Origin: Pseudomonas inefficax
GTDB lineage: Bacteria; Pseudomonadota; Gammaproteobacteria; Pseudomonadales; Pseudomonadaceae
Direction: 5' to 3'
Assembly: GCF_900277125.1 (NCBI RefSeq)
Contig: NZ_OPYN01000207.1
Span: forward strand, 186,001-250,000
Length of the DNA: 64,000 nt
Translations under genes and position numbers: made by a program
Shown: positions 16,615 through 25,673 of the stretch, piece by piece
Numbering within the stretch: the stretch's first letter is position 1
How the letters are laid out: every line of letters begins with the position of its first letter
Notes under the pieces: model-generated
Seen by the model: only the letters and a program-made list of their open reading frames with translations
What the model was told of the DNA's origin: nothing
Databases searched by the model: none

Positions 16615-18068
16615 CCAAGTCTTTGTTGTCCCTGGCAGTAACCGCTTTCATTCTTGGCGGCTGCTCGCTGATCCCTGACTACCAGACCCCGGAATCGCCG
16701 GTGGCTGCGCAGTGGCCGCAAGGCCCTGCGTACTCGCCGACGCAATCGGCGGAAGTTGCCGCCGCCGAACAGGGCTGGCGCCAGTTCTTCCACGACCCGG
16801 CACTGCAGCAACTGATCCAGACATCGCTGGTCAACAACCGCGACCTGCGCGTTGCCGCGTTGAACATCGATGCCTACCGTGCGCAGTACCGCATCCAGCG
16901 TGCCGACCTGTTCCCTGCGGTTTCGGCCAACGGCAGCGGCAGCCGCCAACGCGTACCGGCAAACATGTCGCAGACGGGCGAAGCAGGCATCACCAGCCAG
17001 TACTCGGCCACTCTTGGCGTCAGCGCTTATGAGCTGGACCTGTTCGGCCGCGTGCGCAGCCTGACCGAGCAGGCCCTGGAAACCTACCTGTCCAGCGAGC
17101 AGGCGCGTCGCTCCACGCAGATCAGCCTGGTGGCCAGCGTGGCCAACGCCTATTACACCTGGCAGGCCGACCAGGCGCTGTTCAAGCTGACCGAAGAAAC
17201 GCTGAAGACCTACGAGGAAAGCTACAACCTCACCCGTCGCAGCAACGAAGTCGGCGTAGCCTCGGCACTCGACGTCAGCCAGGCGCGTACCGCCGTGGAA
17301 GGCGCCCGGGTCAAGTACTCGCAGTACCAGCGCCTGGTCGCCCAGGACGTCAACAGCCTGACCGTGCTGCTGGGCACCGGCATTCCCGCCGACCTGGCCA
17401 AGCCGCTGGAGCTCGATGCCGACCAGCTGGCCGAAGTACCGGCCGGCCTGCCGTCGGACATCCTCCAGCGTCGCCCGGACATCCAGGAAGCCGAGCACCT
17501 GCTCAAGGCCGCCAATGCCAACATTGGCGCGGCCCGAGCAGCGTTCTTCCCGAGCATCAGCCTGACCGCCAATGCCGGCAGCCTGAGCCCCGACATGGGC
17601 CACCTGTTCTCGGGCGGCCAGGGCACCTGGTTGTTCCAGCCACAGATCAACCTGCCGATCTTCAATGCCGGCAGCCTGAAGGCCAGCCTGGACTACTCGA
17701 AGATCCAGAAAGACATCAACGTCGCCAAGTACGAAAAGACCATCCAGACCGCCTTCCAGGAAGTCTCCGATGGCCTGGCGGCACGCAAGACCTTCGAAGA
17801 GCAGCTGCAGGCGCAACGCGACCTGGTGCAGGCGAACCAGGACTACTACCGCCTGGCCGAACGCCGCTATCGCATCGGTATCGACAGCAACCTGACCTTC
17901 CTCGACGCCCAGCGCAACCTGTTCAGCGCCCAGCAGGCGCTGATTGGCGATCGCTTGTCGCAGCTGACCAGCGAGGTCAACCTGTACAAGGCGCTTGGCG
18001 GTGGCTGGTACGAGCAGAGCGGGCAGGCCAACAACCAGCAGGCAGCGGTGGAAGCACCGAAGAGCTGA
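16611..18068 (+). CDS. ttgC: outer membrane efflux channel TtgC
   Basis: 485-residue TolC-family outer membrane lipoprotein (OprM orthologue). The lipobox LGGC places the acylated Cys at residue 18. Two repeats with coiled-coil segments follow (TQISLVASVANAYYTW, and the second at KTIQTAFQEVSDGLAARKT). The family hallmark SLTANAGSLS lies near the middle. It forms the exit duct for TtgA/TtgB. Last gene of the operon, followed by a strong terminator. Confidence 0.95.
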   Translation: MTKSLLSLAVTAFILGGCSLIPDYQTPESPVAAQWPQGPAYSPTQSAEVAAAEQGWRQFFHDPALQQLIQTSLVNNRDLRVAALNIDAYRAQYRIQRADLFPAVSANGSGSRQRVPANMSQTGEAGITSQYSATLGVSAYELDLFGRVRSLTEQALETYLSSEQARRSTQISLVASVANAYYTWQADQALFKLTEETLKTYEESYNLTRRSNEVGVASALDVSQARTAVEGARVKYSQYQRLVAQDVNSLTVLLGTGIPADLAKPLELDADQLAEVPAGLPSDILQRRPDIQEAEHLLKAANANIGAARAAFFPSISLTANAGSLSPDMGHLFSGGQGTWLFQPQINLPIFNAGSLKASLDYSKIQKDINVAKYEKTIQTAFQEVSDGLAARKTFEEQLQAQRDLVQANQDYYRLAERRYRIGIDSNLTFLDAQRNLFSAQQALIGDRLSQLTSEVNLYKALGGGWYEQSGQANNQQAAVEAPKS

Positions 18069-18088
18069 TTGAAGCTGTCAAAGCATCA

Positions 18089-18116
18089 AGCCCACCCTCG
18101 CGGTGGGCTTTTTGTT
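18089..18116 (+). terminator. rho-independent terminator of ttgABC
   Basis: Hairpin AGCCCACC-CTCGC-GGTGGGCT followed directly by TTTTTG, 20 bases after the ttgC stop. Confidence 0.92.
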
Positions 18117-18130
18117 TTGTGTTGCCTGAA

Positions 18131-18232
18131 CCGGCCTCTTCGCGGGTGAACCCGCTCCCACAATGTTTTGCATAAATGCTGAAGGCTGTGCAGTACCTGT
18201 GGGAGCGGGTTTACCCGCGAAGAGGCCAGTAC
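18131..18232. repeat. REP pair
   Basis: Inverted pair of the GCGGGTGAACCCGCTCCCAC/GCGGGTTTACCCGCGAAGAG type between ttgC and the porin gene. The remaining bases up to the porin start (18233-18412) hold no gene and presumably contain its promoter. Confidence 0.88.
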
Positions 18233-18412
18233 AGGAGAACAATTAACCAACCAGAACATTCCGTTCGATTATCGCCCGCTTCCGTTTGCGGCGAATTGCC
18301 TCCCCCCAGCCCTACCCCGCACCATCCTTCCCACGCAACGTTGCCCCGTTCATCCCGCAGGCCGCGTCCTATAGCGTACCGCTCGCCCATAAAAACAAGA
18401 GATCCCCGACAG

Positions 18413-19669
18413 ATGAGCACTTTGCAACCCGCACGCCAGCTGCTGCCCGGCCTGTTGGCCATGTCCTGCGCATTCCCCGTGTTCGCCGCCGACGAAGGTG
18501 GTTTCCTGGAGGATGCAAAGGCCACCCTCAACCTGCGCAACTTCTACATCAATCGCAACTTCGTCGACCCGGCCCACCCGCAGACCAAGGCCGAGGAGTG
18601 GACGCAGAGCTTCATCCTCGACGCCCGCTCCGGCTTCACCCAGGGCACCGTAGGTTTCGGCGTGGACGTACTGGGCCTGTACTCGGTCAAGCTCGACGGC
18701 GGCAAGGGCACCACCAACACCCATCTGCTGCCGGTGCACGACGACGGCCGCCCCGCCGATGACTTCGGCCGCCTGGGCGTGGCACTGAAAGCCAAGCTGT
18801 CCGAAACCGAGCTGAAAGTGGGTGAATGGATGCCGGTCCTGCCGATCCTGCGCTCGGACGATGGCCGCTCGCTGCCGCAGACCTTCCGCGGTGGCCAGCT
18901 GACCTCGAAGGAAATCGCCGGCCTGACCCTGTACGCCGGCCAGTTTCGCGGCAACAGCCCGCGCAACGACGCCAGCATGGAGGACATGTCGCTGAATGGT
19001 AAGGCCGCATTCACCTCCGACCGTTTCAACTTTGGCGGCGGCGAATATACCTTCAACGACAAGCGCACCATGATCGGCCTGTGGGATGCCCAGCTCAAGG
19101 ACATCTACCGCCAGCAGTACCTCAACCTGGTGCACAGCCAACCCCTGGGCGACTGGACCCTGGGTGCCAACCTGGGCTACTTCATCGGCAAGGAAGACGG
19201 CGCCGAGCGCGCCGGCGAACTGGACAACCGCACCGCCTCGGCCATGCTCTCGGCGCGCTATCAGGGCCACACCCTCTACGTCGGCCTGCAGAAAGTCAGC
19301 GGCGACGACGCTTGGATGCGGGTCAACGGCACCAGCGGTGGCACCCTGGCAAACGACAGCTACAACTCCAGCTTCGACAATGCCAAGGAACGCTCCTGGC
19401 AGGTGCGCCATGACTTCAACTTCGCCACCGTCGGCGTGCCAGGCCTGACCCTGATGAACCGCTATATCAAGGGTGACAACGTCACTGCGGGTGGCGTGGA
19501 CGATGGCAAGGAATGGGCACGGGAAACCGAGTTAGCCTATGTGGTGCAGTCGGGCAGCTTCAAGGACCTGTCGGTGAAGTGGCGAAACTCCACCATGCGC
19601 CGGGACTTCAGCACCAACTCGTTCGATGAGAACCGGTTGATTGTGAGTTACCCGCTGAATCTTCTGTGA
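18413..19669 (+). CDS. OprD-family outer membrane porin (BenF/OpdK-like)
   Basis: 418-residue porin. A signal peptide (MSTLQPARQLLPGLL, cleavage near VFAADEGG) is followed by alternating beta strands, the OprD family start FLEDAKATLNLRNFYINRNF and a terminal strand ending in NRLIVSYPLNLL. OprD-family channels carry amino acids or aromatic acids; the BenF/OpdK branch takes up benzoate- or vanillate-type acids. That fits its position a few kb from the pca genes, but substrate is inferred. The start is the ATG giving MSTLQP; upstream in-frame sequence runs through a REP. Confidence 0.88.
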   Translation: MSTLQPARQLLPGLLAMSCAFPVFAADEGGFLEDAKATLNLRNFYINRNFVDPAHPQTKAEEWTQSFILDARSGFTQGTVGFGVDVLGLYSVKLDGGKGTTNTHLLPVHDDGRPADDFGRLGVALKAKLSETELKVGEWMPVLPILRSDDGRSLPQTFRGGQLTSKEIAGLTLYAGQFRGNSPRNDASMEDMSLNGKAAFTSDRFNFGGGEYTFNDKRTMIGLWDAQLKDIYRQQYLNLVHSQPLGDWTLGANLGYFIGKEDGAERAGELDNRTASAMLSARYQGHTLYVGLQKVSGDDAWMRVNGTSGGTLANDSYNSSFDNAKERSWQVRHDFNFATVGVPGLTLMNRYIKGDNVTAGGVDDGKEWARETELAYVVQSGSFKDLSVKWRNSTMRRDFSTNSFDENRLIVSYPLNLL

Positions 19670-19670
19670 A

Positions 19671-19762
19671 TTCTTCGCGGGCACGCCCGCTCCCACAAGG
19701 ACCGCACCAGCCTCGAAACCTGTGCGATTCCTGTGGGAGCGGGCATGCCCGCGAAGAGGCCA
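19671..19762. repeat. REP pair
   Basis: Inverted pair GCGGGCACGCCCGCTCCCAC / mirror, just after the porin stop. Confidence 0.88.
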
Positions 19763-19871
19763 GAAGCCACAGCAAATAACTCAAAGCTATAAATAAATCA
19801 AAAAACCTTCTTTGACGACATATGCAGCAACCGCTTGAATAAGCCCCTGATCCCCGCCCCAGAGCCGTGAA

Positions 19872-20795
19872 ATGGACCTCCGTCAGCTGCGCTACTTCAT
19901 CGCCCTCACCGAATACCGCAGCTTCGTCCGAGCCGCCGAGGCCATGGGCATCACCCAACCTGCCTTCAGCCGTGCCATCCAGAGCCTGGAACACAGCTTT
20001 GGCTGCCCACTGGTCGACCGTGCCAGCAAAGCCCTGCCGCCCACCCCCGAAGGCTTGGTGGTTCTGCAACATGCCCGGCGTCTGGTTCAAGGTGCCGCAC
20101 AGCTGAGCAACGAAGTGCTGCAGATGACCAAACTCGATGCCGGCGAGCTGCATTTTGGCAGCGGCCCGGCGCTGGCCGTGCGCCTGGTGCCCGATGCCCT
20201 GCGCCACTTCCTCGAACGCCACCCGGGCATCCGCACCTCGCTGTTGGTGGACAACGCCGAACGCCTCGGCCAGGCCCTGCGCCGCGAGCAGATCGAGTTT
20301 TTCGTCGACGATATCCGCCCGTTCGAAGCCGACCCCAACTTCCACACCGAACCCCTTTCACCGCGCCCCGGCCTGTTCTTCTGCCGCCCGGGGCACCCGT
20401 TGCTGGCCAAGGACAGCCTGTCGACCAACGACCTGTTCAGCTACCCCCTGGCCAGCGCCCTGCTCGCCCCCGGTGTGCGCAAGCGCCTGGCCAACCTGAG
20501 CGGGCGCAGCGATTTCACCCCGCACCTGCAAACCGAGCACCTGGCCGTGCTGCGCAGCGTGGTGCAGGCCACCGATGCCATCGGCACCGCCAGCGAGGAA
20601 GCCGTGGCCGAAGACCTGGCCAGCGGCAGCCTGGTGCGCCTGCACTGGCGCAACCTGCCACCCGCGCTGGAAGTGCTGAGTGTGCGCTGTGGCGTGGTCA
20701 GCCGCAGCGGTTACCGGCTGTCGCCGGCGGCACGAGCGATGATCGAGACGCTGGTCGGGCTGGATATGCCAGTGCGGGCTGCTGCCATTCGCTGA
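19872..20795 (+). CDS. LysR family transcriptional regulator
   Basis: 307-residue LTTR. The N-terminal HTH is MDLRQLRYFIALTEYRSF then AAEAMGITQPAFSRAIQSLE. The effector-binding domain starts around residue 90 (ELHFGSGPALAVRLVPDAL). It lies between the porin and the Mpo1-like gene, all reading the same way but separated by REPs, so it is not obviously in one operon. Target unknown; the porin or pca genes are possible. Confidence 0.88.
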   Translation: MDLRQLRYFIALTEYRSFVRAAEAMGITQPAFSRAIQSLEHSFGCPLVDRASKALPPTPEGLVVLQHARRLVQGAAQLSNEVLQMTKLDAGELHFGSGPALAVRLVPDALRHFLERHPGIRTSLLVDNAERLGQALRREQIEFFVDDIRPFEADPNFHTEPLSPRPGLFFCRPGHPLLAKDSLSTNDLFSYPLASALLAPGVRKRLANLSGRSDFTPHLQTEHLAVLRSVVQATDAIGTASEEAVAEDLASGSLVRLHWRNLPPALEVLSVRCGVVSRSGYRLSPAARAMIETLVGLDMPVRAAAIR

Positions 20796-20848
20796 GCTGA
20801 TGATGGTGGTGGCTGCGGGCTATCCTGAGCTATATCGGTCGCCTGTAC

Positions 20849-20944
20849 TGGCCCTTTCGCGGGTGAACCCGCTCCCACAGTGTCACCACAGCTCCTGAGG
20901 GCTGCGCTGTACCTGTGGGAGCGGGTTCACCCGCGAAGAGGCCA
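20849..20944. repeat. REP pair
   Basis: Inverted GCGGGTGAACCCGCTCCCAC pair between the LysR gene and the Mpo1-like gene. Confidence 0.88.
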
Positions 20945-20989
20945 GAACAGGCAACACACCCCGACCAGGCAAACCAGGGAGGCACAACA

Positions 20990-21502
20990 ATGAAAACCCT
21001 CGTCGACCACCTGAGCCAATACGCCAGCTACCACCGCGACCCACGCAACATCGCCACCCACTTCGTCGGCATCCCGATGATCGTGCTGGCGGTCACCATC
21101 CTGCTGTCGCGCCCTGGCTGGGAGGTAGCCGGCATGTGGCTGTCCCCTGCCCTGCCTGCGGCGGCAGCCTCGGTCTGGTTCTACCTGCGCCTGGACCTGC
21201 GCTTCGGCCTGGTGATGGGATTGTTGCTGGGGCTATGCCTGTGGGTCGGCCAAGTGCTGGCAATGCAGACGACAGCGCTGTGGCTAGGCGCCGGGCTGGG
21301 GGCGTTCGTGGTGGGCTGGATCATCCAGTTCGTCGGCCATTACTACGAAGGCCGCAAGCCGGCGTTTGTCGACGATCTCAGCGGCCTGATCATCGGGCCG
21401 CTGTTCGTGGTGGCAGAAGCGGCATTCATGCTTGGCCTGTGCCCGGCCCTGAAACGTGCGGTCGAGGCCAACGCCGGGCCCGTGGTGGCACGCTCTATGT
21501 AG
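20990..21502 (+). CDS. Mpo1-like (DUF962) integral membrane protein
   Basis: 170-residue protein of the DUF962/Mpo1 family (yeast YGL010w), with about four membrane helices. Conserved His-containing segments HFVGIPM (near residue 24) and VGHYYEGRKPAFVDDL flank them. Yeast Mpo1 is an Fe-dependent dioxygenase of 2-hydroxy fatty acids; the bacterial role is not established. The start is the ATG giving MKTLVDHLSQYASYHRDPRN, after GGGAGG. A longer frame begins in the REP. Confidence 0.82.
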   Translation: MKTLVDHLSQYASYHRDPRNIATHFVGIPMIVLAVTILLSRPGWEVAGMWLSPALPAAAASVWFYLRLDLRFGLVMGLLLGLCLWVGQVLAMQTTALWLGAGLGAFVVGWIIQFVGHYYEGRKPAFVDDLSGLIIGPLFVVAEAAFMLGLCPALKRAVEANAGPVVARSM

Positions 21503-21617
21503 GAGCGGCCTTGTGTCGCGATAGGGCTGCGAAGCGGCCCCCAGGGTTTCAGCTTCGCAGCCAACATTGCCGGGGCCGCTTTGCGGCCCATCGCGACGCA
21601 AGGCCGCTCCTACAAGG
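21500..21617. repeat. REP pair (GCGGCCTTGTGTCGCGATAG type)
   Basis: Inverted pair of the long REP type, between the convergent Mpo1-like and pcaC genes. Confidence 0.87.
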
Positions 21618-21630
21618 GACCGCGTAGCAA

Positions 21631-22023
21631 TCAGGTGCGCGACTCCACACCCAGCTCATCCCACACCGACTCCGCCAGGTGGAAGGTGGCATTGGCCGCC
21701 GGAATGCCACAATAGATCGCGCTCTGCATCAGCACTTCCTTGATCTCGTCGCGGGTAACGCCGTTGTTGGCCGCCGCGCGCAGGTGCAGTTTCAGCTCGT
21801 CGTTGCGGTTCATGCCAATCAGCATGGCGATGGTGATCAGGCTACGGGTATGGCGCGGCAGGCCCGGGCGAGTCCAGATGTCACCCCAGGCGTGGCGGGT
21901 GATCATCTCCTGGAATTCGCCGTTGAAGTCGTTGAGCTTCTCCAGGCTGCGATCCACATGAGCATCGCCAAGCACTGCGCGGCGTACTTGCATGCCGGCG
22001 TCGTAACGTTGTTTCTCGTCCAT
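21631..22023 (-). CDS. pcaC: 4-carboxymuconolactone decarboxylase
   Basis: 130-residue small helical protein of the AhpD-like/CMD family. It starts MDEKQRYDAGMQVRRAVLGD and has the conserved FQEMITRHAWGDIWTRPGL, with TLITIAMLIG-like helix SLITIAMLIGMNRNDEL. It lacks the CxxC of AhpD, as expected for true CMD. It converts 4-carboxymuconolactone to beta-ketoadipate enol-lactone. Last gene of the operon, 10 bp after pcaD. Confidence 0.95.
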   Translation of the reverse strand: MDEKQRYDAGMQVRRAVLGDAHVDRSLEKLNDFNGEFQEMITRHAWGDIWTRPGLPRHTRSLITIAMLIGMNRNDELKLHLRAAANNGVTRDEIKEVLMQSAIYCGIPAANATFHLAESVWDELGVESRT

Positions 22024-22033
22024 GGCGGTATTC

Positions 22034-22825
22034 TCAGTGAGCCAGCAGGAAGTCGAGCACGCGGCGGCTGAACGCCTCGCCGATCTCGACGTTGGACAGG
22101 TGCGCCGCCGGGAAGTCGACGTACTCGGCACCCACGATACCGGCCTGCATGAAGCGGCCGTGCTCCGCAGTGGTCACCACATCCTCGGTACCGGCAACGA
22201 TCAGCGCCGGCACCTGGATACGGCCCAGTTGCTCGCGGTAATCGGCATCACGCACCGCCGCGCAGTTGCCGGCATAACCTTGCGGGCTGGTTTGCGCCAG
22301 CATCTGGCAGATGCGCTGGGCCTGCGCTGGCTGGGCCTGGGCGAAGCCCGGGGTGAACCAGCGGGCGATGGAGGCATCGCGCAAGTCGACCATGGCTTGC
22401 TGGCCACCCTTGAGCACGGTGTCGATACGGGTGTTCCACACCTCGTCGTTGGCGATCTTGGCGGCGGTATTGCACAGGGTCAGGCTGCGCAGGCGCTCGC
22501 CGGCATTGATGCCCAGCCACTGGCCGATCAGGCCACCCATCGACAGGCCGACGAAGTGCGCCTTGGCGATGTCCAGGCCATCGAGCAGAGCCAGCACATC
22601 ACGGCCCAGCTGTTCGATGCTGTAGGGGCCTTCTGTCACCAGCGACCCACCGTGGCCACGGGTATCGTAGCGCAGCACACGCAAGTGCTGGCTCCACAGT
22701 GGAATCTGCGTGTCCCACATGCCCAGGTCGGTGCCCAGCGAGTTGGACAGGACCAGCACCGGGGCGTTTTCCGGGCCATCGATCTGGTAATTCAAAACGC
22801 CATCGGCCAGTTGCAAGTGCGCCAC
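22034..22825 (-). CDS. pcaD: 3-oxoadipate enol-lactonase
   Basis: 263-residue alpha/beta hydrolase. The nucleophile elbow is VGLSMGGLIGQWLG (Ser near residue 98), with LVLSNSLGTDLGMWD before it and a C-terminal His in the LSNVE region. It hydrolyses 3-oxoadipate enol-lactone to 3-oxoadipate. It lies 10 bp before pcaC and 11 bp after pcaB, so the genes are probably translated from one transcript. Confidence 0.95.
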   Translation of the reverse strand: MAHLQLADGVLNYQIDGPENAPVLVLSNSLGTDLGMWDTQIPLWSQHLRVLRYDTRGHGGSLVTEGPYSIEQLGRDVLALLDGLDIAKAHFVGLSMGGLIGQWLGINAGERLRSLTLCNTAAKIANDEVWNTRIDTVLKGGQQAMVDLRDASIARWFTPGFAQAQPAQAQRICQMLAQTSPQGYAGNCAAVRDADYREQLGRIQVPALIVAGTEDVVTTAEHGRFMQAGIVGAEYVDFPAAHLSNVEIGEAFSRRVLDFLLAH

Positions 22826-22836
22826 AGCGGTCTCCT

Positions 22837-24189
22837 TCAGGCAGTGAAACGTTGATGTTCGGACACGGCGCGCGCCACCCAGACGCGGGCCTGGCCCAGG
22901 TAATGGGCGGGATCGAGCAAGCGATCGAGTTCTTCGGCGGACAGCTCGGCGCTGACCTGCGGCTCTTCACCCAGCACGGTGCGCAGGTGGCGCTGTTCGG
23001 CCACGGCGCGCTGGCAGCACTGCTCCAGCAGGTGGTGGGCGTGGTCGCGGCCCAGGCGTTGGGCGAGGACGATGCTCACCGCCTCGGCCAGCACCAGGCC
23101 CTGGGTCAGGTCGAGGTTACGGCGCATGCGCGTGGCATCCACTTCCATGCCCTCGGCAATCACCTGGGCCTGGCGCAGCGCACCGGATACCAGGCAACAG
23201 ATGTCTGGCAGGGTTTCCCATTCGGCATGCCACAGGCCAAGGCTGCGTTCGTGCTCCTGGGGCATGGCGGCGAACAGTGTCGAGACCAGCCCCGGCACGC
23301 GGGTCGCGGCACCGATCAGCACCGCGGCGCCGACCGGGTTGCGCTTGTGCGGCATGGTCGAAGAACCCCCCTTGCCCGGCGCGGAAGGCTCGAACAGTTC
23401 ACCCGCCTCGGTCTGCATCAGCAGGCTGACGTCACGGCCGAACTTGCCCAGGCTGCCAGCGACCAGGCCCAGCACCGAGGCAAACTCCACCAGGCGGTCG
23501 CGCTGGGTGTGCCAGGGCTGCTCGGGCAGGGTCAGCTTGAGCTGCTCGGCCAGGGCCTCGGCCACCGGCATTGCCTTGCTGCCCAAGGCCGCCAGGCTAC
23601 CCGAGGCCCCGCCGAACTGCAGCACCAGCAAGCGAGGGCGCAGCTCCCGCAGGCGCTGGCGGTGACGGGTCAACGCGCCCAGCACACCGGCCAGTTTCAT
23701 CCCCAGGGTCACCGGGGTGGCGTGCTGCAGCCAGGTGCGCCCCACCAGCGGCGTGTCGGCGTGCAGCAAGGCCTGGCGCGACAAGGTATCGGCCAGCTTG
23801 CCGAGGTCGGCTTCGATCAGGTCGAGGGCAGCGCGCAGTTGCAGAACCAGCCCGGTGTCCATCGCGTCCTGGCTGGTGGCGCCCAGGTGCACGTAGCGCT
23901 CGGCCTCGGGCACGCCACTGGCAATCACCTTGCCCAACGCCTTCACCAGCGGGATCGCCGAGTTGCCAGCAGTGGCAATGGCATTGGCCAGCGCGCCAAC
24001 GTCATAGCGCTCGGCGTGGCACGCCGCCTCGATGGCCGCTACCGCGCTGTGCGGAACCAGCCCGGCAGCCGCCTCGGCCCGCGCCAGCGCAGCTTCGAAA
24101 TCGAGCATGCCCTGCAGGCGGCCGCGGTCGGAGAAGATCTCGCGCATGGCCGGTGCGGTGAAGTAGGCGTCGAACAATTGGTTGGTCAT
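22837..24189 (-). CDS. pcaB: 3-carboxy-cis,cis-muconate cycloisomerase
   Basis: 450-residue member of the fumarase/aspartase superfamily, with the signature GSSTMPHKRNP (about residues 270-280). The N-terminus MTNQLFDAYFTAPAMREIF is typical of PcaB. It cyclises 3-carboxymuconate to 4-carboxymuconolactone. Starts 9 bp after pcaT's stop and is followed 11 bp on by pcaD. Confidence 0.95.
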   Translation of the reverse strand: MTNQLFDAYFTAPAMREIFSDRGRLQGMLDFEAALARAEAAAGLVPHSAVAAIEAACHAERYDVGALANAIATAGNSAIPLVKALGKVIASGVPEAERYVHLGATSQDAMDTGLVLQLRAALDLIEADLGKLADTLSRQALLHADTPLVGRTWLQHATPVTLGMKLAGVLGALTRHRQRLRELRPRLLVLQFGGASGSLAALGSKAMPVAEALAEQLKLTLPEQPWHTQRDRLVEFASVLGLVAGSLGKFGRDVSLLMQTEAGELFEPSAPGKGGSSTMPHKRNPVGAAVLIGAATRVPGLVSTLFAAMPQEHERSLGLWHAEWETLPDICCLVSGALRQAQVIAEGMEVDATRMRRNLDLTQGLVLAEAVSIVLAQRLGRDHAHHLLEQCCQRAVAEQRHLRTVLGEEPQVSAELSAEELDRLLDPAHYLGQARVWVARAVSEHQRFTA

Positions 24190-24198
24190 GCCACGTCC

Positions 24199-25488
24199 TT
24201 AATCATCGTGGTGCAGGTACGCGGCCTGCTTCGGCAGGCGCAGGCTGAACAGGAAGGCAATCGCCATCATCGCCGTGACGTACCAATAGAAGGTGTTTTC
24301 CATGCCCAGGGTCTTCAGGCCCAGGGCAACGTACTCGGCCGAACCGCCGAACGCCGCGTTGGCCACGGCATAGGCAAGGCCCACACCCAGTGCGCGCACT
24401 TGCGGCGGAAACATCTCGGCCTTCACCAGGCCGCTGATCGAGGTGTAGAAACTGACGATACACAACGCCAGGCTGATCAGCACGAAGGCCATGAACGGGC
24501 TGCTCACGGTTTTCAGCGCCATCAGCAACGGCACGGTGAACAGCGTACCCAAGGCACCGAACAGCATCATCGAATTACGCCGGCCGATGCGGTCGGACAG
24601 CATGCCGAAGAACGGCTGCAGCACCATGAACAGGAACAGCGCGCCAGTCATCACGTAGCTGGCATTCTTTGCGGTCATGCCGGCGGTGTTGACCAGGTAC
24701 TTCTGCATGTAGGTGGTGAAGGTATAGAAGATCAGCGAACCGCCTGCGGTATAGCCGAGCACGGTGATGAAGGCCGCCGCATGGTCGCGGAACAGGCCCT
24801 TGATGGTGCCGGCGTCCTTGTCCTGACGGGTTTCGGCGCTGCTGGTTTCATGCAGCGAGCGGCGCAGCATCAAAGAGATCAGCGCGGCGATGGCACCGAC
24901 CACGAACGGAATGCGCCAGCCCCAGTCGCGCAGCTCTTCTTCGGTGAGCAGTTGCTGCAGGATCACCACCACCAGCACCGCCAGCAACTGGCCGCCGATC
25001 AGGGTCACGTACTGGAACGAAGCGAAGAAACCGCGCTGGCCGCGAAGTGCCACTTCACTCATGTAGGTGGCAGTGGTGCCGTACTCGCCGCCTACCGACA
25101 GGCCCTGGATCAGCCGGGCCAGCAACAGCAGCGCCGGGGCCCAGGTGCCGATGCTGGCATAGGTGGGCAGGCAAGCGATCATCAGGGAGCCGAAGCACAT
25201 CATCAGCACCGAGATCATCAGGGAATTCTTGCGACCATGGCGGTCAGCGAGGCGGCCGAAGATCCAGCCACCGATGGGGCGCATCAGAAAGCCCGCGGCG
25301 AACACGCCTGCCGTGTTCAACAACTGCACGGTCGGGTCATCGGAGGGGAAGAACGCCGGGGCAAAGTAGATCGCGCAGAAGGCATAGACGTAGAAGTCGA
25401 ACCATTCCACCAGGTTGCCTGAAGAGGCACCAACGATAGCGAAGATGCGTTTGCTGCGTTCTTCGCCGGTGTAATAGGCTGAGGTCAT
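24199..25488 (-). CDS. pcaT: dicarboxylate/beta-ketoadipate MFS permease PcaT
   Basis: 429-residue MFS transporter of the metabolite:H+ symporter (ShiA/KgtP-like) branch. About 12 membrane helices include FAIVGASSGNLVEWFDFYVY in helix 1 and the loop motif GRLADRHGRKNSL. Its sequence and location in the pca operon support PcaT, implicated in beta-ketoadipate uptake and chemotaxis. There is a 185-bp gap between pcaF's stop and this start, largely filled by a near-perfect REP pair. Confidence 0.92.
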   Translation of the reverse strand: MTSAYYTGEERSKRIFAIVGASSGNLVEWFDFYVYAFCAIYFAPAFFPSDDPTVQLLNTAGVFAAGFLMRPIGGWIFGRLADRHGRKNSLMISVLMMCFGSLMIACLPTYASIGTWAPALLLLARLIQGLSVGGEYGTTATYMSEVALRGQRGFFASFQYVTLIGGQLLAVLVVVILQQLLTEEELRDWGWRIPFVVGAIAALISLMLRRSLHETSSAETRQDKDAGTIKGLFRDHAAAFITVLGYTAGGSLIFYTFTTYMQKYLVNTAGMTAKNASYVMTGALFLFMVLQPFFGMLSDRIGRRNSMMLFGALGTLFTVPLLMALKTVSSPFMAFVLISLALCIVSFYTSISGLVKAEMFPPQVRALGVGLAYAVANAAFGGSAEYVALGLKTLGMENTFYWYVTAMMAIAFLFSLRLPKQAAYLHHDD

Positions 25489-25583
25489 GGTGAGTTTACT
25501 CCTGGAGGGTCGCAGGTAATTCTAGACACACCTGGTAACACCCTCGTTCCGCTATTTGCCTGGCAATTGGCCTTGAGATGCAG

Positions 25584-25670
25584 GTGCCGGCCTCTTCGCG
25601 GGTAAACCCGCTCCCACAGGGAATGCGTGGTTCCCTGTGGGAGCGGGTTTACCCGCGAAGAGGCCGGTAC
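25584..25670. repeat. near-perfect REP pair inside the pca operon
   Basis: Arms of about 39 bases (one mismatch) around a short loop, of the CCGGCCTCTTCGCGGGTAAA family. It starts about 3 bp after the pcaF stop and lies in the only large gap of the operon. It could form a strong RNA hairpin. Confidence 0.92.
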
Positions 25671-25673
25671 TGG

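Noticed and set aside
20915..20989. Longer start for the Mpo1-like protein
   Set aside because: Also encoded by a REP. The ATG after GGGAGG fits the family.
22699..25422. 907-residue plus-strand frame over pcaD, pcaB and pcaT
   Set aside because: It is antisense to three confident pca genes, with composition typical of such shadows.
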